Source of the DNA: Thermasporomyces sp036564245
GTDB taxonomy: Bacteria > Actinomycetota > Actinomycetes > Propionibacteriales > Actinopolymorphaceae
Direction: 5' to 3'
DNA: 64,000 nt
NCBI GenBank assembly: GCA_036564245.1
Contig: DATCKU010000105.1
Span: 62,001-126,000 of the forward strand
Part shown: positions 26,507-35,587 of the stretch, piece after piece
How positions within the stretch are numbered: position 1 is the stretch's first letter
How the letters are laid out: each line of letters starts with the position of its first letter
The notes under the pieces: model-generated
What the model was told of the DNA's origin: nothing
Databases searched by the model: none
What the model saw: only the letters and a program-made list of their open reading frames with translations
Position numbers and translations under genes: made by a program

Positions 26507-27160
26507 TTGGAGCAGATCGTCACGGCTGCGATCGCGGTGGCGGACGCCGAAGGGCTCGCGGCGGTGTCGATTCGGCGGGTGGCCACAGAGCTAGGTGTGG
26601 CGCCGATGTCGCTGTACCGGCACATCGTGGACAAGGACGACCTGCTCATCCGCATGATGGACCAGGCGTTCGGCGAGCTGGACATCCCGTCGTCGCCTCG
26701 CGGTAGCTGGCGAGAACAGTTGGAGCGCGCCGCTCGCATGGTGTGGGAGCTGTTCCGTACCCACGCGTGGCTCGCGCCCGCGATGTCGATGACCCGGCCG
26801 CAACCGCTCGCTTCGGCCATTCCGTTGTGCGAGTGGATGCTGAGTGCGCTTGCCGCCGCTGGGATGGAACTCCGCGAGGCGTTCACCGCCTACCTCACGC
26901 TGTTCAACTACCTGCGTGGCATCGCCGTGGCAGCGGAAGCCGAGCAGGATGCGGTCGCGGAGACCGGGATGGACAGCGAGCAGTGGATCGAGACGCAGGA
27001 CCATGTGCTGGCCAGCCTCACAGCCGGCGGCCGCTTCCCTCGGTTCGCAGAGCTGGTCGGCTCCGGGTACGACGTCGACCTCGACGGCTTGTTCGAGTAC
27101 GGCCTGCAGCGCCTTCTGGACGGGATGGCCGTACAGGTCGAGCATCAGTCACCGGCGTGA
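26507..27160 (+). CDS. TetR/AcrR family regulator, possibly N-terminally trimmed
   Basis: A 217-residue regulator. The HTH is RRVATELGVAPMSLYRHIVD (about residues 22-41), followed by a TetR-type C-terminal helical domain. The only in-frame start after the stop at 26480 is TTG 26507, which removes the dozen basic residues that normally precede the first helix. The monooxygenase remnant is truncated at the same junction, so a deletion probably joined the two genes. Expression is uncertain. It is convergent with the MDR oxidoreductase gene. Confidence 0.75.
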   Translation: MEQIVTAAIAVADAEGLAAVSIRRVATELGVAPMSLYRHIVDKDDLLIRMMDQAFGELDIPSSPRGSWREQLERAARMVWELFRTHAWLAPAMSMTRPQPLASAIPLCEWMLSALAAAGMELREAFTAYLTLFNYLRGIAVAAEAEQDAVAETGMDSEQWIETQDHVLASLTAGGRFPRFAELVGSGYDVDLDGLFEYGLQRLLDGMAVQVEHQSPA

Positions 27161-27177
27161 GAGATCGGGTCCGTTCC

Positions 27178-28155
27178 TTATGGGATAAGGACCATCCGGC
27201 TACCCGAAGGAACGCGTTCGTTCCACGCTTCAGCCACGCCGTCCAACGGCCGGGTGATGGTGTCGATCTGCAGCGTGCCGCGAGCGATCATGTCGAAAAG
27301 CTCCGGGAGTATTTCCCGAACCCGCGCGTATACGTCACGCGGCAGGCTGCCGCCTCCCTGGCCGACGAGGCGGATGCCGGTGCTGCGAAGCACCGCTGCT
27401 GGAAGGGAGATTGTCGGTCCGGCCGTCTCGCCGATCTGGACGAATGTCGTCTGCTGGTAGTCGGCGTCGAGATCGTTCCCGCTCAGCACGCGAAGCGTAC
27501 GCTCGGCAGGCTCGCCCCACAGGAAGTCGAGGACGAGGTCGAACGGACTCTCCGCGTGGAGCTTGGCGATCTGAGCGGTGAACTCGTCGGGATCGGTCGA
27601 GAGTGCGATGCTGCGATCGGCGCCGAGCTGGGTGAGCGAATCGAGCCGCTCCACGTTTCGGCCGACCGCGACCACCTGCTTGGCGGCGAACTTCTTCTTG
27701 GCCAACTGCACGGCCAGCGCACCGGCGACGCCGGTCGCACCGAGGACGAGAACGGACTGACCGGCCCGCAGCTCGCCGGTGTACTCGAGTGCGAGCCACG
27801 CGGAGATTCCTGCATTCGGCGCCGCGGCGGCCGTGGCATCGTCGACGCCCTCCGGGACGGGAACCGCCTGCTTCGGGTCGACGGCCATCCGTTCGGCCAT
27901 GGCCCCACCGGGCGGTGGGACAACCGCGTACATGCGACGACCGTCAGGTAGCTCGACGACCGCATCGAGCCCCACGGGTGCGGGCGGCGTGAGTCGCGCA
28001 CTGGCGTAGTGCGTCCCGGCGACGAGCATCCGCTCGACGTTCTTGATCGCTGCGGCCCGGACCCGCGCCACAACACGACCTCCGTCCGCTTGAGGCTCCG
28101 CCACGTCGCCGAGCACCGGCGCCTCGCCGAACCGTTCGATGACCGCTGCCTTCAT
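27178..28155 (-). CDS. Zinc-independent MDR family oxidoreductase (quinone oxidoreductase-like)
   Basis: A 325-residue medium-chain dehydrogenase/reductase. It has a GroES-like N-domain (MKAAVIERFGEAPVL) and a Rossmann domain with LVLGATGVAGALAVQLAK, the NADPH motif of quinone oxidoreductases. The catalytic and structural zinc cysteines of alcohol dehydrogenases are absent. It is divergent from a MarR gene. A perfect 18-bp palindrome lies 16 bp upstream of its ATG, next to a GGAGGAG ribosome site, so it is very probably repressed by that MarR protein. Confidence 0.88.
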   Translation of the reverse strand: MKAAVIERFGEAPVLGDVAEPQADGGRVVARVRAAAIKNVERMLVAGTHYASARLTPPAPVGLDAVVELPDGRRMYAVVPPPGGAMAERMAVDPKQAVPVPEGVDDATAAAAPNAGISAWLALEYTGELRAGQSVLVLGATGVAGALAVQLAKKKFAAKQVVAVGRNVERLDSLTQLGADRSIALSTDPDEFTAQIAKLHAESPFDLVLDFLWGEPAERTLRVLSGNDLDADYQQTTFVQIGETAGPTISLPAAVLRSTGIRLVGQGGGSLPRDVYARVREILPELFDMIARGTLQIDTITRPLDGVAEAWNERVPSGSRMVLIP

Positions 28156-28170
28156 GGCTCCTCCCAGATT

Positions 28171-28188
28171 TGGTTTCCATGGAAACCA
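28171..28188. promoter_or_regulatory. MarR operator, site 1
   Basis: TGGTTTCCATGGAAACCA is a perfect 18-bp palindrome between the divergent oxidoreductase and MarR genes. A near copy overlaps the MarR start (site 2), 45 bp away centre to centre, about four helical turns. Occupancy would block both promoters. Confidence 0.75.
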
Positions 28189-28214
28189 TATCTGCGGACG
28201 GCAGGGATGGCAAG

Positions 28215-28751
28215 ATGGTTTTGATGGAAACCAAATCCGAGCTGATCGCTCTCATCGCTGACCAGGCAGCGCGGGTGGCGCAGCGGTTCGCCCAAGACGA
28301 CGAGGACGAACGCGCGTACATGCGAAAGCGATGCTCGCCACAAGCGCAGCTAGCGCTGGACAAGATGAGCGTGGAGGCGCTTCACCTGCTGGACGCCATC
28401 CCCGGTGGTGGCAGCACCGACGAGCCGTCGGTGAACATCGTCGGCCTGGCCCAGGCGACCGGTGTCCCCAAGGGCACCGTCTCCAAACGCGTCCAGCGCC
28501 TCACCGACATCGGGGTGGTGACGCGACACCAGATACCCGGCAACCGCAAGGAGGTTCACCTACGGCGTACCCCCATCGGCGACGAGATCTGGGAGGCGCA
28601 CCGCAGCCTGCACGAGCAGATGGGTGACGTGCTCGGAGAACTCCTCTCCCGGTACACCGTGGCTGATCTACAGGTCCTCACCCGTGTGCTGGACGACCTG
28701 CTGCGCATGCCGCGGGAAGGCCTTCGGTACCGTCCCGACCTCCTCGACTGA
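28215..28751 (+). CDS. MarR family transcriptional regulator
   Basis: A 178-residue winged-helix regulator. The recognition region is IVGLAQATGVPKGTVSKRVQ (about residues 77-96), with the wing RHQIPGNRKEVHLRRTPIG after it. Such proteins usually act as dimeric repressors released by small phenolic or electrophilic ligands. Start choices are ATG 28215 or ATG 28224. Both lie within the second operator copy, so binding would also block ribosome access or early elongation. It is divergent from the MDR oxidoreductase. Confidence 0.85.
   Translation: MVLMETKSELIALIADQAARVAQRFAQDDEDERAYMRKRCSPQAQLALDKMSVEALHLLDAIPGGGSTDEPSVNIVGLAQATGVPKGTVSKRVQRLTDIGVVTRHQIPGNRKEVHLRRTPIGDEIWEAHRSLHEQMGDVLGELLSRYTVADLQVLTRVLDDLLRMPREGLRYRPDLLD
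28216..28233. promoter_or_regulatory. MarR operator, site 2, over the start codon
   Basis: TGGTTTTGATGGAAACCA matches site 1 at 16 of 18 bases, differing only at the two bases left of the centre. It covers the start codons of the MarR gene, indicating negative autoregulation. Confidence 0.65.
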
Positions 28752-28835
28752 CCGGCGGAGGAAACGCCGCGACCGCGGCAGTCGCGGCGCCCGCCTGGGC
28801 GGCGGCGACGTGATGCCGAGCGCCGGTCGGCGCGG

Positions 28836-31286
28836 TCACGACCAGCTGACGGTCACCAGCTCTCCGGCACCCGGTCCGCCGCGCACGACCTGCAGTCCGT
28901 CGGCGGTCCCGACCTCGGCCGCCGCGGAGTCCACCTGAAGCTGCCGTTCGGTGTCGAACGCGGCGACCAGCTGGCCGGCCCGAGGCGTCCGGAAGGTCAC
29001 CGACTGCCCGTCGAGTGCCGCGATCTCGCCGGTCGCGTACGCAAGGCGCGCCCTGTCGAGGCGCAGATCCACAGGCAGCATGACGCCACGACGTGCCGGC
29101 AGGGTGAGACGCTCGCCGCCGAACAGCGGATTGCCGTTCTCTTGCAGCACGAAGTGCGCGTCGTAGCCCTCGAGGTTGAGGGCGTGGACGAACCGCTCGC
29201 CGTCCTCGTTCGCGGTCGACGTGATGATGAGGTACGCCCGGTCGGCATCGTGCCGCAAGGCGGATGCGCAGCCGAGAGCCTCCAAAGCGCTGCGATAGAA
29301 GGCGATGTCGCTCCCGGGATAGTCGGTCGTGAGCACGACGGCCCGTCCGTTGCCCACGGGGATGTCGAAGCCACACCCGGCGCCCGAGTCGTAGTCGTAC
29401 ACCACCACGTCACCGGTCGCGGCCTCGAAGAGCTGTGCGTACGACACCCGGACCTCCGGTCGCGGTGCCGCCCATCCGTTCGTACACACCGACAAGAAGA
29501 AGGCATGGTCGCTGGTCCGCAGGTGCTGGTCCGGGGAGTCTGCGCCACCCCACGGTGTGAGGCCCAGCGCATCGCGGAGCACCGAACACGGCCGGGCTTC
29601 CATGTCGTATGCCGGTACCTCGCCGACGAGCAGCAGCCGTCCGCCGGCCGTGAGGTAGCGCACCAGCGTGCTCTGCACCGACGCGTCCATGTAGCGTGCC
29701 GAGGCCAACACGAGCACGGGCACCGACTCCGGACTGAGTGAGCCGGACTCCGACGCCGCTTGCAGGTCGACGGCGCCGAAGCGGTAGCCACCCAGGAGCA
29801 TGGCCCGCGCCAGCAGCTGGCCGGGACCGCCGAACCGATACCGTGCGAGGTTGTCCACGATCTCGCGCATCTTGTGGCTCTTGGGATAGACCGACTCGGT
29901 CATGAAGTAGTCGAGGACGAAGCCCATCGCGAGGCCGTCGTGCTCCTCGTGCATGGTCGCGAGCTTGGACGCGACCGCGTCGATCGTCCGGACGACCTCG
30001 GTCGTGCGCGGATAGGTCAGGCCGAGCTGGCCCTCCGGTCCGACGGGGGCACCGATCCCGTGGCGTTCGCCGGTGAAGCTGATCCGGTCGTTGCCGTCGC
30101 CGACCGGAACCTCGAGCCGAGGATTGACGCCACCGGTGAAGAGGTAGTAGTTGATCAACCGGTTGCCCTGGGCGATGCAGAGCCGGGTCTTGAGGTCGAT
30201 GGTCGACGGGTCGTGGATATGGGTGAGGTCCCCGCCGTAGTCGCCGTCGCCCGCCTCGAACTCCACCGAGGTGAGTGGTTGGTCGGCATCCTGGACGGCA
30301 TCGCCGAACGCGTTGATGAGATAGAGATCCGCGGCGTTCAGCGTGGTCAGGTCACCGAGGTAGTGGTCGGATCCCGCGATCATCCCGGGAATGCCGGAGA
30401 AGCTTTCGACAAGCTGGCTGATCCCGATCGGGTAGTCCCATCCGCGACCCTGCCCGGTGCCGTGGATGTTGACGACGAACGGCACACCACCCACGCCCTC
30501 GGCCTCGGCGTACTCGCGGAGCGTCGCGATGTATCGCGCGAACCGGTTCCGCATGTAACGGCCAAGGTCTGCCATCAGTGCGGCGGCGTACTCGTCGCGG
30601 GGTGACCGGACGCCGCTCGCGCGGGCAAGGGGATCGCTGAGGTCGAACGGGTAGCGCCGGGCCAGCTGCTCGCTGTCGTACGACTTGCCAAGCCAGTCGG
30701 CGAAGTCGGCGAGGACGTGGTCGGTGAGATCAGGGGAGTTCGTCACCCACGACAGCATCCCGACCTCGTTGTCGAGCTGGACGGCGACGATCGGGCCGCC
30801 CTTCGTGATCAGCCGGGACGCGAGGATCGGCATCACCGCGGCGTACCACCTGCGGACCTCGGCGAGGTATGCCGGCGCGAGGTAGTCGACCGTACGGGTG
30901 GAGACCGGCGCGCCATCCCACGTCACCGGGTGGATCTCGGGGTGCTCGCGATACAACCGGTGGGGGAGCCCTTCGTTCTTCAGCTCGGCCATGACGAACG
31001 GGCCGGGGCGCGCGAGGAAGTACAGACCGCGCTCTGCGCACAGGTCGATGAACGCGCCGAGGTCCAGATCTGGCCGGGTTCGGCCATCCAAGTCGAAGCT
31101 GCCGTCCGGCTTCTCGTGACAGAGCCACGGAATGTACGACGCGACCGTGTTGCAGCCTGCTGCCACGAGCTTGTCCAGGCGATCCGCCCAGGCGTCACGC
31201 GACAAGCGGAAGTAATGCACCTCGCCGCTCAGCAGGATGCGGGGCGTTCCCTCGATGACGATGCGCTTACGACGAATTTCGATCAT
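28836..31286 (-). CDS. GH35-type beta-galactosidase
   Basis: An 816-residue cytoplasmic glycosidase with no signal peptide. The N-terminal TIM barrel begins IRRKRIVIEGTPRILLSGEV and has the GH35 acid/base in AVQLDNEVG (Glu174). The nucleophile is likely Glu342 or Glu344 in SVEFEAGDGD. A Rossmann-like GATase-type domain (VLVLASARYMDASVQSTLVR) and beta domains follow. It would release terminal beta-galactose from imported oligosaccharides. The ATG at 31286 is preferred over an upstream TTG. It is divergent from a LacI regulator with operator-like sites between, and the transporter operon lies beyond. Confidence 0.88.
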   Translation of the reverse strand: MIEIRRKRIVIEGTPRILLSGEVHYFRLSRDAWADRLDKLVAAGCNTVASYIPWLCHEKPDGSFDLDGRTRPDLDLGAFIDLCAERGLYFLARPGPFVMAELKNEGLPHRLYREHPEIHPVTWDGAPVSTRTVDYLAPAYLAEVRRWYAAVMPILASRLITKGGPIVAVQLDNEVGMLSWVTNSPDLTDHVLADFADWLGKSYDSEQLARRYPFDLSDPLARASGVRSPRDEYAAALMADLGRYMRNRFARYIATLREYAEAEGVGGVPFVVNIHGTGQGRGWDYPIGISQLVESFSGIPGMIAGSDHYLGDLTTLNAADLYLINAFGDAVQDADQPLTSVEFEAGDGDYGGDLTHIHDPSTIDLKTRLCIAQGNRLINYYLFTGGVNPRLEVPVGDGNDRISFTGERHGIGAPVGPEGQLGLTYPRTTEVVRTIDAVASKLATMHEEHDGLAMGFVLDYFMTESVYPKSHKMREIVDNLARYRFGGPGQLLARAMLLGGYRFGAVDLQAASESGSLSPESVPVLVLASARYMDASVQSTLVRYLTAGGRLLLVGEVPAYDMEARPCSVLRDALGLTPWGGADSPDQHLRTSDHAFFLSVCTNGWAAPRPEVRVSYAQLFEAATGDVVVYDYDSGAGCGFDIPVGNGRAVVLTTDYPGSDIAFYRSALEALGCASALRHDADRAYLIITSTANEDGERFVHALNLEGYDAHFVLQENGNPLFGGERLTLPARRGVMLPVDLRLDRARLAYATGEIAALDGQSVTFRTPRAGQLVAAFDTERQLQVDSAAAEVGTADGLQVVRGGPGAGELVTVSWS

Positions 31287-31362
31287 GAACGTCTCCAACT
31301 CCGGCAGCGGCAAGTCTTGCGTGCGGATCGCCGGCTCGTTACGATCCTGAAAACTTTACAGC

Positions 31363-31387
31363 GCAAACGTTTACCGCAATACGTTAC
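31363..31387. promoter_or_regulatory. LacI-family operator candidates
   Basis: GCAAACGTTTAC (31363-31374), centred on the palindrome AAACGTTT, is followed at once by the related GCAATACGTTAC (31376-31387). Both sit in the 244-bp region between the divergent GH35 and LacI genes. They fit the half-site pattern around a central CG typical of LacI-family operators. Confidence 0.6.
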
Positions 31388-31530
31388 ACCAGCGTTACCT
31401 ACACCGTCCCGTGCAGCGTCGTCTGCACCGTCACGTCGACGTCGTCTCAACGCTGCGACCTCGTCGGGTACGGCGCTGGGACGCCACACGGGCTGCGTGT
31501 CACGTGCCGACGTGTGCGAGGGGAGCGTGA

Positions 31531-32622
31531 ATGGGCAGGCGAGGGCCGACACTTCACGAGATCGCCCGTGACGCGGGTGTCTCGATCGCGACCGTGTCAC
31601 GGGTCGCGCGAGGTGTCGGTCAGGTGTCGCCCGAAACCCGTCGCAAGGTCCAGGAGGCGATCGACCGGCACGGTTTCCGGCCCCACCATGCCGGTCGCGC
31701 GCTCGTCAAGCGCCGGCATGCGGCCCTTGGGATCGTGTTCCCCGGGCTGTCCGGGCCGTACTACTCCGATGTCATCGCGGGCTTCGAGGAGGAGGCCCTG
31801 AAGGCACGGGTCAGCGTTCTCATCATGGGGACGCATTTCCTGCGGCAGTCCGTCGACATGGTCTTCGACATGGCCGACCGGGTCGACGGCTTGGCAGTGA
31901 TGGGAGGCGTGATTCCTGAGGGGGCGATCCGCCGTCTGGTCGACCGTGGGGTGCCGGTCGTGCTGTTGGCGAGCGCCCCGTTGGTGGGAGTTCCCACGGT
32001 ACGTACGGAGAACCTCGCGGCGATGGCGCGCCTCACCACACATCTACTCGCGGACCACGGCTACGAGAACCTCGTCTTCGTCGGCAATCCCGACGGCTCA
32101 CCCGACGCGACGTATCGCTGGCAAGGCTTCTTGCAGGCACATCACCGGCTCGGTGTCGAACCACCGAAAGAGCCGATTCGCGTGGGGCTGCAGCAATCGC
32201 ACGGCTTCATCGCGGTGAGCCGGCTGCTCGACGAGAACCAACGACCACGCGCGATCGTCTGCGCCAACGACGAGACCGCGCTCGGTGCCGTGGTCGCGGT
32301 GATGGACCGCGGACTGCGCGTTCCCGAGGACGTGGCGGTGACCGGTTTCGACGACATCTCCATGGCCGGGCTCGCGGCCTCGGGTCTCACCACGGTGCAC
32401 CAGCCGATGCAAGAGCTCGGTGCAGAGACCGCGCGACGTCTCCTGCGGCATGTCGAAGGACAGCTCGATGTGTCGCTCGACCGCGTGTTGGAGACACAGG
32501 TCGTGATCCGGGGCAGCTGCGGCTGTGGTGCGACGGATGCGCACGGGGCGAGAGGAGTCGACGCGGACACGTCGACCAAACGCCCGTCGCGAAGCAGCCA
32601 GGTGACACGAAGGAAGAAGTAG
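31531..32622 (+). CDS. LacI family transcriptional regulator
   Basis: A 363-residue repressor. The N-terminal HTH is LHEIARDAGVSIATVSRVAR, with the hinge near SPETRRKVQEAIDRHGFRPH. A periplasmic-binding-protein-like effector domain ends with GFDDISMAGLAASGLTTV and a Cys-rich GSCGCG tail as in many sugar repressors. The effector is probably a mono- or oligosaccharide from the GH35/ABC locus. It is divergent from GH35 and 42 bp upstream of the solute-binding protein gene, so it likely controls both. Confidence 0.92.
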   Translation: MGRRGPTLHEIARDAGVSIATVSRVARGVGQVSPETRRKVQEAIDRHGFRPHHAGRALVKRRHAALGIVFPGLSGPYYSDVIAGFEEEALKARVSVLIMGTHFLRQSVDMVFDMADRVDGLAVMGGVIPEGAIRRLVDRGVPVVLLASAPLVGVPTVRTENLAAMARLTTHLLADHGYENLVFVGNPDGSPDATYRWQGFLQAHHRLGVEPPKEPIRVGLQQSHGFIAVSRLLDENQRPRAIVCANDETALGAVVAVMDRGLRVPEDVAVTGFDDISMAGLAASGLTTVHQPMQELGAETARRLLRHVEGQLDVSLDRVLETQVVIRGSCGCGATDAHGARGVDADTSTKRPSRSSQVTRRKK

Positions 32623-32664
32623 CACTCCACGGGGGATCGTAAGTAGGCGATCCAGGAGGAACAC

Positions 32665-34350
32665 GTGAAGACACGACAACGAGCGCGCTGGCCGGTCGTC
32701 GGTCTACTGTCGCTCGCCTTGGCAGTAGGAGCCGCGTGCGGTTCCCCTCAGAGTGACCAGGAGGGATCGAACACGGCTTCCCAAGGCATGATCCAGCAGC
32801 TGAACTTCGTGAAGTTCAGCGAGCTGGATCCCCCTCAGCGCATCTTCAACCCGTACCTGCCGACGAGAAGCAACACCAGCTGGACCTTCGAGACGTTGTT
32901 CGACGTCAACGAGATCACGTGCGAGCCCAAGCCGCTGCTGGGGACGTCGTTCGAGTGGCAGGATCCCGCAACGCTCGTCGTCCAGACCCGCAAGGGTGTG
33001 AAGTGGAACGACGGAAAGCCGTTCAGTGCCAAGGACGTGGAGTTCACCTTCAACATGTTGAAGGAGGTGCCCGCGTTCGACTCGCAGGGTCTGTGGCAGA
33101 AGCTCGAGAGCGTCACCGCAGACAGCGACAGCCAGGTCACGTTCAAGTTCAAAGAACCCGCCGTACCGACCTTCAACCAGATCGTCGAAGGGGTTCCGAT
33201 CGTCCCGGAGCACATCTGGTCCAAGCAATCCGACCCAGAGAAGTTCACCAACCCGGATGCGGTCGGCACCGGACCGTTCAAGGTGAAGAGCTTCAACCCG
33301 CAGCAGCTCATCCTCGAGCGGAACCCGACGTACTGGGACGCCGACAAGATCCGGGTGAAGCAGCTGAAGTTCATCAAGCCGACCGGTAGTGCCGAGGTCG
33401 AGAAGCTCCAGCTCGCGCGTGGAGAGTTCGACTGGGCTGCGATGTTCATGCCGGACGTCGAGAAGACCTATGTCGCCAAGGACCCCGAGCACAACAAGTA
33501 CTGGTTCGCGTCGGGCGGGAACATCAGCCTCTACATGAACCTCACGAAGGCGCCGTTCAACGACGTCGAGTTCCGTCGCGCCCTCACCTACGCGATCAAC
33601 AAGGACGAGATCGCGGAGAAGGCACAGTACGGCTACGTCCAGACGGCCAGCCAGACGGGCCTTACCTACTCCCTGCACGACGAGTGGACAGCGCCGGACA
33701 TCGAGAACAAGGGCTACATCCCCTACGACCCTGAGGAGGCCAAGCGCATCCTCGCCGAGGCCGGCTACCGGACCGGCTCGGATGGGAAGCTGCTTGGAAA
33801 GGACGGCAAGCCGATAGCGTTCACCTTCAAGGTGCAAAGCGGCTGGCTCGACTGGATCCAGGCGGCGCAGATCATCCAGAAGAACCTCAAGGCGCTCGGG
33901 ATCGACATGAACGTGCAGACGTCGAACCCCGACGTCATCTCAGAGGACCAGGCCGCAGGAAACTTCGACATGACGTTCGGAGTCTTCGGCGGTGACTGCA
34001 ACATCTACCAGTCCTACTTCGGACCCTTCCACAGCAAGCAGACGGCGCCAATCGGTAAGCCGGCTCCGACCAACGTCATCCGTTGGCAGGATGAGGAGAC
34101 CGACCGCCTGCTCGACGAGCTGATCAAGGCTCAGGACGAGGAGCAGCAGAAAGAGCTCGTCTACGGGCTCGAGCGGATGATGATGGAGAAGGTGCCGGTG
34201 GTGCCGCTGTGGTACGGCGCGAAGTGGTTCGAGTACCGCACGGAGAAGGCCGTGGGCTGGCCCAGCGAGGACAATCCGTACGCCGGGTCAGGTGATCACT
34301 TCGAGATCATCAAGCATCTGCGACCGAATCCGGAATACCGCGGCGGCTGA
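32665..34350 (+). CDS. Opp/Dpp-type ABC transporter substrate-binding lipoprotein
   Basis: A 561-residue family 5 solute-binding protein. It has a lipoprotein signal peptide with lipobox VGAAC (Cys25), family core LVVQTRKGVKWNDGKPFSAK and the SBP_bac_5 C-terminal lobe. Family 5 proteins bind peptides, nickel or, in many actinobacteria and Thermotogae, oligosaccharides. Its place after LacI and GH35 points to a beta-galactoside-type oligosaccharide. AGGAGGAA precedes the GTG at 32665. Two inverted repeats separate it from the permease gene. Confidence 0.9.
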   Translation: MKTRQRARWPVVGLLSLALAVGAACGSPQSDQEGSNTASQGMIQQLNFVKFSELDPPQRIFNPYLPTRSNTSWTFETLFDVNEITCEPKPLLGTSFEWQDPATLVVQTRKGVKWNDGKPFSAKDVEFTFNMLKEVPAFDSQGLWQKLESVTADSDSQVTFKFKEPAVPTFNQIVEGVPIVPEHIWSKQSDPEKFTNPDAVGTGPFKVKSFNPQQLILERNPTYWDADKIRVKQLKFIKPTGSAEVEKLQLARGEFDWAAMFMPDVEKTYVAKDPEHNKYWFASGGNISLYMNLTKAPFNDVEFRRALTYAINKDEIAEKAQYGYVQTASQTGLTYSLHDEWTAPDIENKGYIPYDPEEAKRILAEAGYRTGSDGKLLGKDGKPIAFTFKVQSGWLDWIQAAQIIQKNLKALGIDMNVQTSNPDVISEDQAAGNFDMTFGVFGGDCNIYQSYFGPFHSKQTAPIGKPAPTNVIRWQDEETDRLLDELIKAQDEEQQKELVYGLERMMMEKVPVVPLWYGAKWFEYRTEKAVGWPSEDNPYAGSGDHFEIIKHLRPNPEYRGG

Positions 34351-34358
34351 GGTCACGG

Positions 34359-34433
34359 GACATGAGGGCGAGGCGTCTGCTGAGGTGCGAGTCTCAGGTT
34401 CCACCACTCCCGCACTCGTCAAGCCCTCATGTC
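34359..34433. repeat. Inverted repeat just after the binding-protein gene
   Basis: GACATGAGGGC (34359-34369) and GCCCTCATGTC (34423-34433) are perfect 11-bp inverted copies around a 53-nt loop, beginning nine bases after the stop codon. In RNA this could form a 3' barrier that stabilises the binding-protein message. Confidence 0.5.
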
Positions 34434-34463
34434 GGTCGCCCAGGCACTCGGCTGCTGCACCAC

Positions 34464-34536
34464 GCGGACTGGGGTTGTGCACGCCGCCCCCAGTCCCCGG
34501 GCGAACACATCGTCCGACCGCACAACCCCAGTCCGC
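34464..34536. repeat. 17-bp perfect stem between binding protein and permease genes
   Basis: GCGGACTGGGGTTGTGC (34464-34480) and its exact reverse complement (34520-34536) enclose a 39-nt loop. There is no U-tract, so it is not a standard terminator. It may limit read-through or protect the upstream message, giving more binding protein than permease. It is separate from the 11-bp pair before it. Confidence 0.65.
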
Positions 34537-34591
34537 CGCTCCGGTCAGCGTGGCAGTGCCGTCCACGAGATAGCAGAAAGAGTGCGTCGTC

Positions 34592-35587
34592 ATGCGCTAC
34601 TTCCTGAGCCGGCTGGGCTTCTTCGTGCTCACCCTCTGGGCAGCGGTGACACTGAACTTCATCATCCCGCGTCTGCAACCGGGTGATCCGGCGAAGACCA
34701 TGGTTCAGCGTCTGGCGGGTCAGACCGAAGCAGTCGACCCAGCGGCCATCCGAGCAGTTCAGATCATGCTCGGTCTGCCGACGGGCTCACTGTTCGAGCA
34801 ATACATCGAGTATCTGAAAGCCGTCCTTCGTGGCGACTTCGGCGTTTCCTACTACTACTTTCCACTGCCGGTGACCGAGGTGATCCTCCAGGCCCTGCCG
34901 TGGACGATCGTGTTGGTCGGCGTCACGCACGTCCTGGGTTTCATCATCGGCACGTTCCTCGGCGCGCTGGCTGCGTGGAAGCGGAACACGAAGATCGATG
35001 CCGTGTTGAGTCTCGGCTCGACGTTCCTGGGGACCATTCCGTTCTTCTGGACTGCGCTCATCCTCATCTACGTCTTCGCGTTCACGCTGCAATGGTTCCC
35101 GCCAGCCGGTGGGTACAGCGGCGCAGTCGAGCCGTCGTTCTCCTGGCCGTTCCTGCAGGATGCCCTTTATCACAGCGTGCTGCCCGGGATCTCCCTGCTC
35201 ATCACGGCCCCGATCGGGTGGATCATGCAGATGCGCAACAACATGGTGCATACGCTCGGCGAGGACTACACCCGGTTGGCACAAGCCAAAGGCCTCAGGA
35301 CAGGTCGTGTGATGCTCACGTACAGCGCCCGGGTGGCCATCCTGCCCAACGTCACCGGCTTCGCCTTGGGTCTCGGGATGATTCTGGGCGGAACGGTCCT
35401 GGTCGAGATGATCTTCGGCTATCCCGGGATGGGTCAGCTCTTCTTCTTGGCGATCTCCAACCGTGACTATCCCTTGATGCAGACGATCTTCCTCTTCACG
35501 ACCATTGGCGTGCTTATCGCCAACCTTCTCGCCGACATCTTGTACGGCATTCTCGATCCTCGGGTACGACGGGAGTCGCAGGCATGA
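34592..35587 (+). CDS. ABC transporter permease, DppB/OppB type
   Basis: A 331-residue permease beginning MRYFLSRLGFFVLTLWAAVT, the characteristic OppB-type first helix. It has five or six helices and the coupling-loop motif YTRLAQAKGLRTGRVML. It forms half of the membrane channel for the upstream lipoprotein. The stop overlaps the next gene (ATGA), so the two permeases are coupled. Confidence 0.93.
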   Translation: MRYFLSRLGFFVLTLWAAVTLNFIIPRLQPGDPAKTMVQRLAGQTEAVDPAAIRAVQIMLGLPTGSLFEQYIEYLKAVLRGDFGVSYYYFPLPVTEVILQALPWTIVLVGVTHVLGFIIGTFLGALAAWKRNTKIDAVLSLGSTFLGTIPFFWTALILIYVFAFTLQWFPPAGGYSGAVEPSFSWPFLQDALYHSVLPGISLLITAPIGWIMQMRNNMVHTLGEDYTRLAQAKGLRTGRVMLTYSARVAILPNVTGFALGLGMILGGTVLVEMIFGYPGMGQLFFLAISNRDYPLMQTIFLFTTIGVLIANLLADILYGILDPRVRRESQA

